Of a stretch of 64,000 bases of DNA, positions 8,678 through 16,971 are shown in pieces (within the stretch, counting starts at the first letter, position 1; each line of letters starts with the position of its first letter). A program made the translations under genes and the position numbers. Under the pieces are notes generated by a model. It ran no database searches. It was not told the DNA's origin and saw nothing but the letters and a program-made list of their open reading frames with translations. The stretch is from Actinomyces oris. GTDB lineage: Bacteria; Actinomycetota; Actinomycetes; Actinomycetales; Actinomycetaceae. The stretch is taken from the NCBI RefSeq assembly GCF_006546825.1, contig NZ_VICC01000005.1:1-64000 (forward strand), in the 5' to 3' direction.

Positions 8678-8998
8678 TGTGCGTCCCTTCTTGCGCGGCT
8701 GGTTTGTGGGAATGAGGGGGCCGATCGCAGGACGAAATAAGGGGCTGAGGATGCTTGGCTTGGGTGGCCGTCGCGCCTGTGAGTGACTCTCTTGTTTTAT
8801 CCTATCGCGAGGATAGTGTGTGGGGAATGCGGCGAATATGTGATGTGCATTGGGGGGGAGTCGCCCCTCGAATCCGGGTTGTGCGTGTCACTCTCGGGTT
8901 TCACAATGTGCCACTCATGTCCTGACATAGAACCTATATCTAGTGTCAGAGACATCATGCCCACGCGAGGAACACCGACGTCGGCAAAATGAACACCG
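8678..8998. other. Intergenic region between SemiSWEET and uppP
   Basis: No supported gene. It contains an inverted repeat TATCCT-ATCGCG-AGGATA at 8798-8815, about 120 bases upstream of the SemiSWEET start, which could be an operator. Otherwise nothing recognised. Confidence 0.4.
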
Positions 8999-9835
8999 TC
9001 AGGCGGCGATGGTGCCGGCGGCTACCAGGGCGATGATGATGAGGCCCAGCAGCACGCGGTAGACGAGGAAGGACGTGAACTTGTTGGAGGACACGAAGCG
9101 CAGCAGCCAGGCGATGGTCGCGTAGGCGACAACGCCGGAGACGACGGTCGCGACAATGGTGGGCGTCCAGCCCACGGTGTTGCTGATGGTGCTGGCCTCC
9201 GTTGCGGCCTCCAGCAGTCCGGCCGCGACCAGGGATGGAATACCCATGTAGAAGGACAGGCGCGTGGCCGTCACCCGGTCGAACTTGAGGAACAGGCCGG
9301 CGGAGATCGTCGCCCCGGAGCGGGAGATACCGGGGAACACCGGGGCCAGGGCCTGGAATGCGCCGATGATGAGGGCGTCCTTGACGGTTACGTCCTTCAT
9401 GCCCTTGGTGAGGTTCTGCTGGTGGTCGGCCAGCCACATGGCCCCCGACCAGATGATGAGGGCTCCGGCGATCACCCACAGGGAGCGGACCGGCCCCTCG
9501 ATGAAGTCCTTGAACAGCAGTCCGACGGCGGCCACCGGGATCGATCCCAGGATAATGCCCCAGCCGAGCGTGTAGTCGGGGTCCTGGCGGGCCTGCTGGT
9601 TGCTCAGTCCCCTGAACCAGGCGGTGACGATGCGGACGATGTCGGCCCAGAAGTAGATGATGGCGGCGATGATCGCACCGACCTGGATGACGGCGGTGAA
9701 GGCGGTCATGCCGGCGGAGTTGATCTCGTAGCCGAGCAGCTTCTCGACGATGTTGAGGTGACCGGTGGAGGACACCGGGAGGAACTCGGTGATGCCCTCG
9801 ACGATGCCGAGGAGGATGGCGTGCAGCCAGTTCAA
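8999..9835 (-). CDS. uppP: Undecaprenyl-diphosphatase UppP/BacA
   Basis: A 278-residue polytopic membrane protein that recycles undecaprenyl diphosphate to the monophosphate carrier used for peptidoglycan and surface glycans; the family confers bacitracin tolerance. Both signatures are present: EGITEFLPVSSTGH near the N-terminus (Glu-rich motif) and FPGISRSGATI in the second half. The start is a TTG at 9833-9835, supported by AGGAG six bases upstream; no ATG fits. Length matches E. coli BacA (273). Monocistronic as far as can be seen. Confidence 0.95.
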   Translation of the reverse strand: MNWLHAILLGIVEGITEFLPVSSTGHLNIVEKLLGYEINSAGMTAFTAVIQVGAIIAAIIYFWADIVRIVTAWFRGLSNQQARQDPDYTLGWGIILGSIPVAAVGLLFKDFIEGPVRSLWVIAGALIIWSGAMWLADHQQNLTKGMKDVTVKDALIIGAFQALAPVFPGISRSGATISAGLFLKFDRVTATRLSFYMGIPSLVAAGLLEAATEASTISNTVGWTPTIVATVVSGVVAYATIAWLLRFVSSNKFTSFLVYRVLLGLIIIALVAAGTIAA

Positions 9836-10000
9836 AGGGACTCCTGGGGTGGATGGATAGTGGACTCACGGCAGGTTACCGGCGCACGGGGTGGGGAAAC
9901 GGCCGGGTCACTGTGGTACCCGCCGCAGCGGTGGCGGTTCAGCCGCGCGGCGACACCGGGGCAAAGGCCCGATTCTGCGGCCGCATATCGGTTTGTATCC

Positions 10001-10015
10001 CTTTTATAACGTCGG
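10001..10015. repeat. Short direct repeat, left flank of ATPase gene
   Basis: CTTTTATAACgTCGG here and CTTTTATAACtTCGG at 11238-11252 flank the ATPase gene (14 of 15 bases identical, same orientation). This could be the duplication left by insertion of a 1.2-kb segment, or a paired regulatory site; chance is not excluded. Confidence 0.4.
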
Positions 10016-10082
10016 ATGCGGGACAAGTCCAGCCCGTGCGGCCTCGGCGTGTGGCCGAGGGGTGGCCGTTGGCGGTTGCGAC

Positions 10083-11195
10083 TCACTCCATGACGAGGTG
10101 TGCTGCGTGCTCGCGCAGGTACTCGCGCAGATAGGGAGCGGCGAAGTCGACTTTGCCGTAGCCGGCGGTCTTGATGATTCCGGCGGCGAGCAGCCGGTTG
10201 CGGTAGACCGACACGTAGTTGACGGGGCGGTCCATGCGTTCGGCGATGTCGGCGATCTGTGACGGGCCGTCGTCCTTGGCCATGCACACGAGCATCGTGC
10301 GGTCGACGTCGGACAGGTCGCGCAGCGCTGGAGCGTGCACCAGGTTGCCGAGGCGCAGTCGGGCGGCGGTCGTTCCTGCGGCGACTGCTGGTTGGGTCAC
10401 TGGGCCATCGCCGCTGTGTTTCCACACCTGGTACCCCACGAGTTGGATCATGAATGGGTAGCCGCCGGTCGCGTTCGCGCACTCCTGAGCCAGGTCGTTG
10501 CTCAGCGCCTTCTCGCCCGCGTCGAAGGTCGACTTCAAGGCGTCACAGACGTCGTCGATGGCCACCTCGCCGAGCTCGATCCGCTCGGCCCGGCGCAGGA
10601 AGGTGGTGATGTCGTCATTGAGGAGCTCCTCAACGGCCTTGGGGAGGCCCGCCATGAGCAGGCCGATAGGAGCCCCCTCGCGAATGAGGTGCTGTACCTC
10701 TGCGGACAGGGCTCGCAGCTCCTCGCGCGGAATGGCATGTACTTCGTCGATCGTGAGCAGCAGACCGGTGCCGTGTTCCGCGAGCCACTGGGTCAGTGCT
10801 CGCGCTTTCTGCCGCCAGGAGGGCTCAGGAGTAGGTGCGTGCTCGAGTGTCGCGCTACCGCCACCAAGCGGTGTGCTCAGGCTCAAGGAGGTCAGCCGTG
10901 AGCGCTCCTTGCCGGCGAGCTGCGACAGCTGGCGAGTGAACTCGGCGGCGAGTCGGTCCATGAGCCCCTCGCGTGCGGTCTCATCAACGACCACCCAGCC
11001 GCGCTCTCGTGCCGAGTCTCCCAGAGCGGTGAGCATGACGGTCTTCCCGACGCCCCTGGCGCCAGTGATGAGCTCCAGGAGCCCAGGCGCTCCGGGGCCG
11101 TCGTCGAGGCTTTCCAGAAACTCCTCAATGACGCGGTTGCGGCCAACAAGCAACGGAGGCGTTGCTCCCGCTGTCGGTTTGAAGGGGTTGGCCAT
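10083..11195 (-). CDS. AAA-type ATPase with C-terminal winged helix (ORC/Cdc6-like ATP-binding protein)
   Basis: A 370-residue soluble ATPase. Walker A GARGVGKT (45-52), Walker B LLLTIDEVH (145-153), an arginine-bearing FLRRAERI segment, a lid region with GGYPFMIQLVGY typical of archaeal-type ATPases, and a C-terminal winged-helix domain with IADIAERMDRPVNYVSVYRNRLL. Proteins of this build act in stress response, toxin control or as STAND-like regulators, and no specific role can be assigned. Start ATG 11195 has GGAG nine bases upstream. The gene stands alone between uppP and hisN and is flanked by short direct repeats (10001, 11238), so recent insertion is possible. Confidence 0.75.
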   Translation of the reverse strand: MANPFKPTAGATPPLLVGRNRVIEEFLESLDDGPGAPGLLELITGARGVGKTVMLTALGDSARERGWVVVDETAREGLMDRLAAEFTRQLSQLAGKERSRLTSLSLSTPLGGGSATLEHAPTPEPSWRQKARALTQWLAEHGTGLLLTIDEVHAIPREELRALSAEVQHLIREGAPIGLLMAGLPKAVEELLNDDITTFLRRAERIELGEVAIDDVCDALKSTFDAGEKALSNDLAQECANATGGYPFMIQLVGYQVWKHSGDGPVTQPAVAAGTTAARLRLGNLVHAPALRDLSDVDRTMLVCMAKDDGPSQIADIAERMDRPVNYVSVYRNRLLAAGIIKTAGYGKVDFAAPYLREYLREHAAHLVME

Positions 11196-11220
11196 GTGTG
11201 ATCGTCTCCACTTTTGCGCG

Positions 11221-11252
11221 TTTTAGATCTTTTAGATCTTTTATAACTTCGG
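11221..11252. repeat. AT-rich TTTTAGATC repeats and right flanking repeat
   Basis: TTTTAGATC occurs twice in tandem, followed by CTTTTATAAC (11238-11247) and TCGG. The tract is 26-57 bases upstream of the ATPase start codon and is much more AT-rich than its surroundings, so it may hold the promoter of the ATPase gene as well as the right copy of the flanking repeat. Confidence 0.4.
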
Positions 11253-11302
11253 GGTGCACTGATGTCCAGCAGAAGGGAACGTCGGCTCAACCCGGGCCCG
11301 GC

Positions 11303-12196
11303 TCAGTCCGTCTCGGCGCTCAGGTGGTGCAGGGCGACGTCGTGCAGCAGTGAGTTCGTGGCCACCGCGTTGCCCCCGAAGGGGCCGGGCTCGCCGTCCA
11401 GGGAGGTGAAGCGCCCGCCCGCCTCGGTGACCACGGGCACGAGCGCCGCCATGTCGTAAAGCTCGAGCTCGGGCTCGGCGGCCAGGTCCACGGCGCCCTC
11501 GGCCACGAGCATGTAGGACCAGAAGTCCCCGTAGGCACGGGTGCGCCAGCACGACTGCATGAGCCCCAGCATCCCGCGCAGCCGCTTGGTCTGAGCCCAC
11601 CCCGACAGCGAGGAGTAGGACATCGAGGCCCGGGTGAGGTCGTCGACGCCGGACACCGACAGCCGCCGCGCCGAGCTCAGGGAGCGCCCGGTCCAGGCCC
11701 CGCCGCCGGACACGGCCCACCAGCGCCTCCCCAGCGCGGGGGCCGAGACCAGCCCGACGACGCACTGGCCGTCCTCGATGAGGCCGATGAGCGTGGCCCA
11801 CACCGGCACGCCCCGCACGAAGTTCTTGGTCCCGTCGATCGGGTCGATGACCCACTGGCGCGAGGAGTGCCCGGTGGTGGGCAGCTCCTCACCCAGGACG
11901 GAGTCGCGCCCGCGCGCCCGCCCCAGCTGCTCGCGGATGACGCGCTCGGCCTCCTTGTCGGCCTCGGTGACCGGTGTGAGGTCCGACTTGGTCTCCACGG
12001 TGAAGTTACCGGCGTCGAAGCGGGCCAGGGTGAGGCTGTCCACCTTGTTGGCGATCGTGTGCGCCAGGTGCAGGTCATCGCGCCAGCGCCGTTGCTTGGC
12101 CGGGGGAGCCGTCAGCGCGGGCTGCGCCGCTGCCGGTGAGGGCGCCGCGGGCGGTTCCGGAAAGACGGGGCGCTGTGGGCGGGGAGTCTCGCTCAT
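11303..12196 (-). CDS. hisN: Histidinol-phosphatase, inositol monophosphatase family
   Basis: A 297-residue Mg-dependent phosphatase. The metal-site motifs are present: LGEELP (Glu), WVIDPIDGTKNFVRG (DPxDGTxNF) and, towards the C-terminus, AYGDFWSYMLVAEG and ELYDMAALVPVVTEAGG. The GDFW form is typical of actinobacterial HisN, which removes phosphate from L-histidinol phosphate; an inositol monophosphatase role cannot be excluded. The first 35 residues are a Pro/Ala-rich extension of low complexity. Single gene, not beside other his genes. Confidence 0.85.
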   Translation of the reverse strand: MSETPRPQRPVFPEPPAAPSPAAAQPALTAPPAKQRRWRDDLHLAHTIANKVDSLTLARFDAGNFTVETKSDLTPVTEADKEAERVIREQLGRARGRDSVLGEELPTTGHSSRQWVIDPIDGTKNFVRGVPVWATLIGLIEDGQCVVGLVSAPALGRRWWAVSGGGAWTGRSLSSARRLSVSGVDDLTRASMSYSSLSGWAQTKRLRGMLGLMQSCWRTRAYGDFWSYMLVAEGAVDLAAEPELELYDMAALVPVVTEAGGRFTSLDGEPGPFGGNAVATNSLLHDVALHHLSAETD

Positions 12197-12467
12197 GGCA
12201 CCACGGTAACGGGGGAGCGGGCTCGGCGAGACCCCACCGTCGTCGGGCGCGCCACCCGGCAGGCCGCCCGGCGTGTGCCGAGTCGTTATCTCGCCGTGAG
12301 ATTCCTGGCGGCGTCAGAGGTGTGCGGGAGGCGTAGGGGAGGGATGGTTAATTTCCCGTTATATTGCGGAAGAACGGCGTCGGTCATCGCGCGGATAGGT
12401 GCCTTCGATTTGGCGGGCTGTTATTGGTTCGTTACGCTGACGAGTATGACCCAACCCGGGAGGCTCA

Positions 12468-13790
12468 ATGCAGCATAATGCCGGTTTTACCAGGGATGAC
12501 GTCGTCACAGCGGCCCTCGAGATCGGTGTGGACCGGTTCACGATGGGCAAGGTGGCGCGTCGGCTCGGGGTGAGTGCGGCTGATCTGGGACGCACCGTCA
12601 GCTCTCGCGACGACCTGCTCGTGGCTTGCCTGGAGCGCGTGTCCGCCGACGTCACACTGCCCCCCACCGGCCTGAGCTGGCAGGACTACCTGCGCCGGCT
12701 CTCCGACTCGCTGTGGGACGTGCTCGACGCCCATCCCGGCCTGGACCACACCCTCATCAACCTGGCCTGGGCCTACGTGCCCTTCATGTCCGTGGCCAAG
12801 CGCGCCCACAACGCCCTCGTCTCCGGGGGCCTGCGCAGCGAGGACGCCTACCTGGCGCTCAACTACACCCTCTCAACGGTTCTGACCGCCCACCAGCAAG
12901 CGGTCGCCATGGCCGAGACCGTCGAGTCCGACCGTCAGCCGGGCCGGAGCGAGCGCGGCATCGACGTCGCCACCCGCATGTGGGACGAGCGCTTCGGCGA
13001 CTCGAACGCCGCCCTGGGTATGCGTGGGCCCCATGAGCTGCACAGTGGCGACGACGCCGACCGCGTCCCCTTCCGCCCCAAGGAGTCCTGGCTGGACCGC
13101 GGTGCGATGGCTCCCAAGCTGGAGGTCATCATCGGCGGCTTCTCCGGCCTGAGCGACGTCCTGTCCGGCGCCGGGAGCCCCGGCGCCTCACGGGGGCCAT
13201 CCCCCGCTTCACAGTCCAACGACACCAGGGAGTCCTCCGTGAACACTCTCGTTCTCGTCTTCCACCCCAACATCTCCGAGTCCCGGGTCAACAAGGCCCT
13301 CGGGGCCGCGGCGGAGTCGCTCGGCGGCAACATCACCGTGCGCTACATGTACGACCTCTACCCCGACTTCAACATCGATGTGGCCACCGAGCAGGCGGCT
13401 CTGCTGGGCGCCGACCGCATCGTGCTGCAGTACCCCATGTACTGGCTCTCCTGCCCGCCCCTGCTCAAGAAGTGGCTCGACGACGTCCTCACCTTCGGCT
13501 GGGCCTACGGATCGACCGGCACGGCCCTGCACGGCAAGGAGCTGCTCCTGGCCGTCAGCGTCGGCGGCGCCGGCAGCGCCTACGGCCGCGAGGGCGCGCA
13601 CATCTACACGATCCACGAGTTCCTGCGGCCCATGCAGGGAACCTCGCGAGTCATCGGCACCAAGTACGCGGTGCCCTTCCTGTCGGTGGGCGCCCTGGAG
13701 ATCACCGATGAGGCCATCGCCCGCCGGGCGCAGGACTACGCCGCGGTCCTCCAGACCCCCGAGCTCCCGCTGCTCGACATCTTCGGCTGA
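12468..13790 (+). CDS. TetR-type regulator fused to flavodoxin-fold NAD(P)H:quinone oxidoreductase
   Basis: A 440-residue continuous frame. Residues 1-60 are a TetR-like helix-turn-helix (FTMGKVARRLGVSAADLG, then SSRDDLLVACL) followed by a helical ligand-binding region to about 225, then a Ser/Pro/Gly linker. Residues 258-440 are a complete KefF/MdaB-like quinone oxidoreductase (NTLVLVFHP, QYPMYWLSCPPLLKKWLDDV, FGWAYGSTG, LLAVSVGGAG). The oxidoreductase half is close to the stand-alone protein at 14461-15012. At 13239 a GTG in frame is preceded by AGGGAG at good distance and begins exactly at the domain start, so the enzyme may also be made separately. Start ATG 12468 has GGGAGG four to five bases upstream. 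Probably a redox- or quinone-sensing regulator; inference. Confidence 0.85.
   Translation: MQHNAGFTRDDVVTAALEIGVDRFTMGKVARRLGVSAADLGRTVSSRDDLLVACLERVSADVTLPPTGLSWQDYLRRLSDSLWDVLDAHPGLDHTLINLAWAYVPFMSVAKRAHNALVSGGLRSEDAYLALNYTLSTVLTAHQQAVAMAETVESDRQPGRSERGIDVATRMWDERFGDSNAALGMRGPHELHSGDDADRVPFRPKESWLDRGAMAPKLEVIIGGFSGLSDVLSGAGSPGASRGPSPASQSNDTRESSVNTLVLVFHPNISESRVNKALGAAAESLGGNITVRYMYDLYPDFNIDVATEQAALLGADRIVLQYPMYWLSCPPLLKKWLDDVLTFGWAYGSTGTALHGKELLLAVSVGGAGSAYGREGAHIYTIHEFLRPMQGTSRVIGTKYAVPFLSVGALEITDEAIARRAQDYAAVLQTPELPLLDIFG
13239..13241 (+). promoter_or_regulatory. Possible internal GTG start for the oxidoreductase domain
   Basis: AGGGAG-TCCTCC-GTG at codon 258 of the fusion gene. The GTG aligns with the ATG of the paralogue at 15012 (VNTLVLVFHP versus MKTLILVFHP). 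It would allow two products from one gene, or may be the trace of a former separate gene. Confidence 0.5.
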
Positions 13791-13815
13791 GGTCCTTCAG
13801 CGGTCCTGAGCTACT

Positions 13816-13849
13816 GGGTCCCCGTCGGCGCGATGGCCGGCGGGGACCC
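13816..13849 (+). terminator. Stem-loop after the TetR-oxidoreductase gene
   Basis: GGGTCCCCG-T-CGGC pairs with GCCG-G-CGGGGACCC: 14-base arms with one mismatch and a 6-base loop, 26 bases beyond the stop codon. No clear T-run follows. Confidence 0.55.
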
Positions 13850-13883
13850 GGTGTAACTATGGGGAGCGCCGTAGGATTTCGGC

Positions 13884-14378
13884 ATGGTTGAGATCGTTGC
13901 GTACCGGCCGGAGCAGCGTCAGGCGCTGCTGGACCTGTCCCTGCGCGCCTGGGCTCCAGTCTTCCCACTCATGGAGCAGGACGTGCCCGCCTTCGTCTAC
14001 CGCTCCTTCTACCCCGAGGGCTGGCGGCAGCGACAGTTCTCCGATCTTGCCGAGGTCCTCGATGGCGAGCCCGACGGCGTCGACGTCGCCGTTGTCGACG
14101 GTCGCCCGGTGGGCTGGGTGTGCACCCGTCTGCATCCCGAGGACAGGATGGGGGAGGTCTATATCGTCGTCGTCGACCCCGACTACCAGCGTCACGGCAT
14201 TGGCCGTGCCCTCATGAACCACTCCATGGAGCGGGCCCGGGCCGCCGGGATGGCCATGGTGATGGTGGAGACCGGCGGGGACCTGGGGCACGCCCCGGCC
14301 CGCGCCACCTACGAGGGGCTCGGCTTCCAGCGCTGGCCGGTGGCGCGCTACTTCAAGGACCTGGCCGACGGCGACTGA
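13884..14378 (+). CDS. GNAT-family N-acetyltransferase
   Basis: A 164-residue GNAT fold. Motif A, which binds acetyl-CoA pyrophosphate, is YQRHGIGRALM (Q/RxxGxG/A) after strand VYIVVVDPDY; motif B is seen at ATYEGLGFQRWPVARYFKDL. The substrate cannot be predicted. It lies between two related quinone oxidoreductase genes and ends before a shared terminator. Confidence 0.85.
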   Translation: MVEIVAYRPEQRQALLDLSLRAWAPVFPLMEQDVPAFVYRSFYPEGWRQRQFSDLAEVLDGEPDGVDVAVVDGRPVGWVCTRLHPEDRMGEVYIVVVDPDYQRHGIGRALMNHSMERARAAGMAMVMVETGGDLGHAPARATYEGLGFQRWPVARYFKDLADGD

Positions 14379-14394
14379 GACACCCGTGAGACGC

Positions 14395-14434
14395 CCCGAG
14401 GGCCCAGACCGGCGAACCGGCCTGGGCCCTCGGG
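14395..14434. terminator. Bidirectional terminator between convergent genes
   Basis: CCCGAGGGCCCAG and CTGGGCCCTCGGG arms (with inner CCGG/CCGG pairing) form a long GC stem between the stop codons of the GNAT gene (+) and the quinone oxidoreductase gene (-). Confidence 0.7.
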
Positions 14435-14460
14435 CATGTGGACGCTGCCTGCTGGCGGAC

Positions 14461-15012
14461 TCAGCCGCGGAGGTCCAGAACCGGCAGGCTCGTGGACTGC
14501 AGGGTGGCGGCGTAGTCCTCGGCCCGCTGGGCCAGGGCCTCGTCGGTGATGGTGAGGGTCCCGGTGGTGGTGAAAGGTGCCAGGTAGGTCATCTGGACCA
14601 TGTTGGCCGTCGCCTGGAGGGGCCGCAGCAGCTCGGTGAGCGTGTAGCCGTAGGAGGACTCGTGGCTGTAGGCCTCGCCGGGGCCACCGGTGCTCACGGC
14701 CACCAGCAGCTCCTTGCCGGCCAGGGCCTTACCGGTTGAGCCGTAGGCCCAGCCGTAGAGGAGCACGTCGTCGAGCCACTGCTTGAGCAGTGCGGGGGTG
14801 GAGTACCAGTACATGGGGAACTGGAGGACGACCCGGTCGGCGGCCTCCAGGGCGGCCTGCTCGGCGGCGACGTCGACCTTCTGGTCGGGGTAGAGGTCGT
14901 ACATGTAGCGCACGGTGACGTCGTTACCGAGGGCCTCGGCCTTGGCCGCCAGGGACCGGTTGGCGCGCGAGGCGGACATGTCGGGGTGGAAGACGAGAAT
15001 GAGAGTCTTCAT
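14461..15012 (-). CDS. NAD(P)H-dependent quinone oxidoreductase, flavodoxin fold
   Basis: A 183-residue FMN enzyme of the KefF/MdaB/NQO family: TLILVFHPD at the first strand, FPMYWYSTPALLKQWLDDV for the flavin loop, YGWAYGSTG, then LLVAVSTGGPG. Expected to reduce quinones with two electrons from NAD(P)H. The whole protein parallels the C-terminal half of the fusion at 12468-13790. The zinc alcohol dehydrogenase gene ends 46 bases upstream on the same strand, so the two are probably co-transcribed. The fused regulator nearby is a natural candidate to control both; inference. Confidence 0.9.
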   Translation of the reverse strand: MKTLILVFHPDMSASRANRSLAAKAEALGNDVTVRYMYDLYPDQKVDVAAEQAALEAADRVVLQFPMYWYSTPALLKQWLDDVLLYGWAYGSTGKALAGKELLVAVSTGGPGEAYSHESSYGYTLTELLRPLQATANMVQMTYLAPFTTTGTLTITDEALAQRAEDYAATLQSTSLPVLDLRG

Positions 15013-15058
15013 GAATGCTCCTGTTAGCAGACGGTGATGGTGGGTCGTGCAGCTCGGA

Positions 15059-16114
15059 TCAGGGCTCTAGGAGCACCTTGATGGCGCGGCGCTCGTCCAT
15101 GGCCTTGTATGCCTCGGGGGCCTCCTCCAGGGGCAGGCGCAGGGTGAAGACCTTGCCGGGGTTGATCTCGCGCTTGAGGATGCGGTCGATGAGGTCGGGC
15201 AGGAAGCGGCGCACGGGGGCAGGGCCGCCCAGCATGTGGATCTCGGCGAAGAAGAGCTGGTCTCCGGGCAGGGAGACACCGTGGGCGACGCCCACGTAGC
15301 CGAGGTGCCCGCCGGGGCGGCAGGAGGCGATGGCCTGCATCATCGAGGTCTGGTTGCCCACGGCCTCGACGACACCGTGCGCGCCGTAGCCGCCGGTGAG
15401 CTCCTTGACCTTCGCGGCGCCCTCGTCGCCACGCTCGGCGATGACGACGTCGGCGCCGAACTCGCGGGCGAGCGCCGCCCGGTCCTCGTGGCGGGAGAAG
15501 GCGATGACCTTCTCAGCCCCCAGGGCCTTGGCGGCCAGGACGGCGGACAGACCCACGGCGCCGTCGCCGACCACCGCGATGGTCTTGCCGGGGCCGGCCT
15601 GGGCGGCCACCGCCCCGAACCACCCCGTTCCCAGCACGTCGGAGGCTGCGAGCAGTGAGGCGATGATCTCGGGGTCCTCGGGCTTGCCGCCGGGAACGAC
15701 GACGAGGGTCCCGTCGGCCAGGGCCACGCGCGTGTACTCGGCCTGGGTGTCTCTGATGAAGCCGCCGTTGGCGCAGCGCGACTGGAAGCCGTCCTCGCAG
15801 ATCTCGCAGGTGTTGTCGCTCAGGCAGAAGGAGCCGACGACGAAGTCGCCGACCTTGACGCTTGTGACCTCGTCGCCGACCTCGACAACGGTGCCCACGT
15901 ACTCGTGGCCCATCGGGCGGGCCTCCTCCACGGGGGAGATTCCCCGGTAGGGCCACAGATCCGAGCCACACACGCAGGCGGCCTCGAGCTTGACGACGGC
16001 GTCGGTGGGCTCGATGACGTGGGGGACCTCGCGGTCCTCGACACGGACGTCGCCAGCAGCGTGCATGACGACGCCACGCATGGTGGTGGGCAGGGCGGGA
16101 GCAGAAGCAGTCAC
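15059..16114 (-). CDS. Zinc-dependent alcohol dehydrogenase, MDR family
   Basis: A 351-residue medium-chain dehydrogenase. Catalytic zinc residues: C in ACVCGSD and H/E in MGHEYVG. Structural-zinc cysteines are in the DNTCEICEDGFQSRC region, with the usual four-Cys pattern reduced. NAD(P) Rossmann motif VVGDGAVGLSAV. The C-terminal half keeps the GGHLGYVG and LPDLIDRI features of the family. Often annotated threonine dehydrogenase-like or quinone-type; the substrate is unknown. First gene of an apparent two-gene operon with the quinone oxidoreductase downstream. Confidence 0.88.
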   Translation of the reverse strand: MTASAPALPTTMRGVVMHAAGDVRVEDREVPHVIEPTDAVVKLEAACVCGSDLWPYRGISPVEEARPMGHEYVGTVVEVGDEVTSVKVGDFVVGSFCLSDNTCEICEDGFQSRCANGGFIRDTQAEYTRVALADGTLVVVPGGKPEDPEIIASLLAASDVLGTGWFGAVAAQAGPGKTIAVVGDGAVGLSAVLAAKALGAEKVIAFSRHEDRAALAREFGADVVIAERGDEGAAKVKELTGGYGAHGVVEAVGNQTSMMQAIASCRPGGHLGYVGVAHGVSLPGDQLFFAEIHMLGGPAPVRRFLPDLIDRILKREINPGKVFTLRLPLEEAPEAYKAMDERRAIKVLLEP

Positions 16115-16363
16115 AGGTATGTCCTCACATCAGTTCTGGTTGATACGTGAAGACTAAGCGCGGGCCTCGGTGCAGGTCCACCACCTGGCAGGTTCTGCCA
16201 GGGGCGGCCGGTGGGGGAGTGGGGGACCTATTTGGCGTGTGAGGCAGGTGTGTTTCGGCCCGAGCGCGGGCGACGACCGGTGCCGGTGAGTGGTCCGTGA
16301 GGCCCACAGGCGGTCGCGGGTGATCGCGCTCGGCCGAAGTCGGGGCGCGGGCGGCGCCGTTCC
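16115..16363. other. Non-coding stretch upstream of alcohol dehydrogenase
   Basis: No supported gene. It must hold the promoter of the 16114 gene. The remainder looks like decayed sequence continuous with the ABC-ATPase remnant to the right. Confidence 0.4.
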
Positions 16364-16517
16364 CTACCCCGCCTTGCCGCCCGACGCCGTGTCCCGGGTC
16401 GTGCGCGGAAGCGGCAGAACCAGCGGGGTCCCGGTGAGCGGATCGGAGATGACCTGGACCGCCAGGCCGAAGACCTCCTCGACCATCTCGGCGGTGACGA
16501 CCCACCGGGAGTCAACG
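16364..16517 (-). pseudogene. C-terminal remnant of iron-siderophore ABC transporter ATPase
   Basis: The minus strand encodes VTAEMVEEVFGLAVQVISDP followed by LTGTPLVLPLP and a stop at 16364. This is the usual C-terminal tail of FecE/FepC-type ATPases (VVTAELVEEVFGL...VIxDPxTGTPLVxP). No Walker motifs, no start codon and a stop in frame upstream, so only the last 50 or so codons remain. It indicates deletion of a siderophore-uptake locus. Confidence 0.6.
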
Positions 16518-16671
16518 TGTCCGGTGGTTGCCGGACGGGGGCTTCACCTGGGTGGCCCGTTCCGCCCTGAAGCGGCGTGTGAGTCTGGAACCGCCCCGTG
16601 GTTCGCTGACCGGAGCCGGTCCTCGGGGTCTCGCCTGGGACGCCCAGGCCGCCCCCGCGGGTGCCTCGTTG

Positions 16672-16742
16672 TGGCTGCGTGATGGTTGGTGGAGTCCTGC
16701 GAGGTCAGGTGACACCAATCCACTGCAGGTCACGCAGCCACG
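16672..16742. repeat. Imperfect 71-base inverted repeat
   Basis: Outer arms GTGGCTGCGTG and CACGCAGCCAC pair perfectly over 11 bases; inner TTGGTGGA pairs partly with CACCAATCCA. It could be an insertion-element end, a small structured RNA or a terminator. No neighbouring open frame explains it. Confidence 0.45.
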
Positions 16743-16971
16743 ATGACTCTCCTTGGCCTCGGTCGAGGTCGACGGTTATGGGCTGGGTGACGCGAGAGGT
16801 GCCGACTCCCCAGGGGAGTGCGGGGAGTCCTGTTTCGGGGTTTTCCACAGGGTGTGTTCGGGGTCTGGTGCGGGGGTGTTGGGGCAGGTAGTGTCAATGC
16901 ACCGTCTGGACGGGCAGTGTCGCCCGGCCGGGCGGGGTGTGAGTTGTTTAGGTGGCGAGGAGGCTTCCGTG

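Noticed and set aside
16125-16505. Minus-strand 126-codon frame upstream of the alcohol dehydrogenase
   Set aside because: Arg/Pro/Ala rich and out of frame with the recognisable ABC-ATPase remnant that occupies part of the same DNA.
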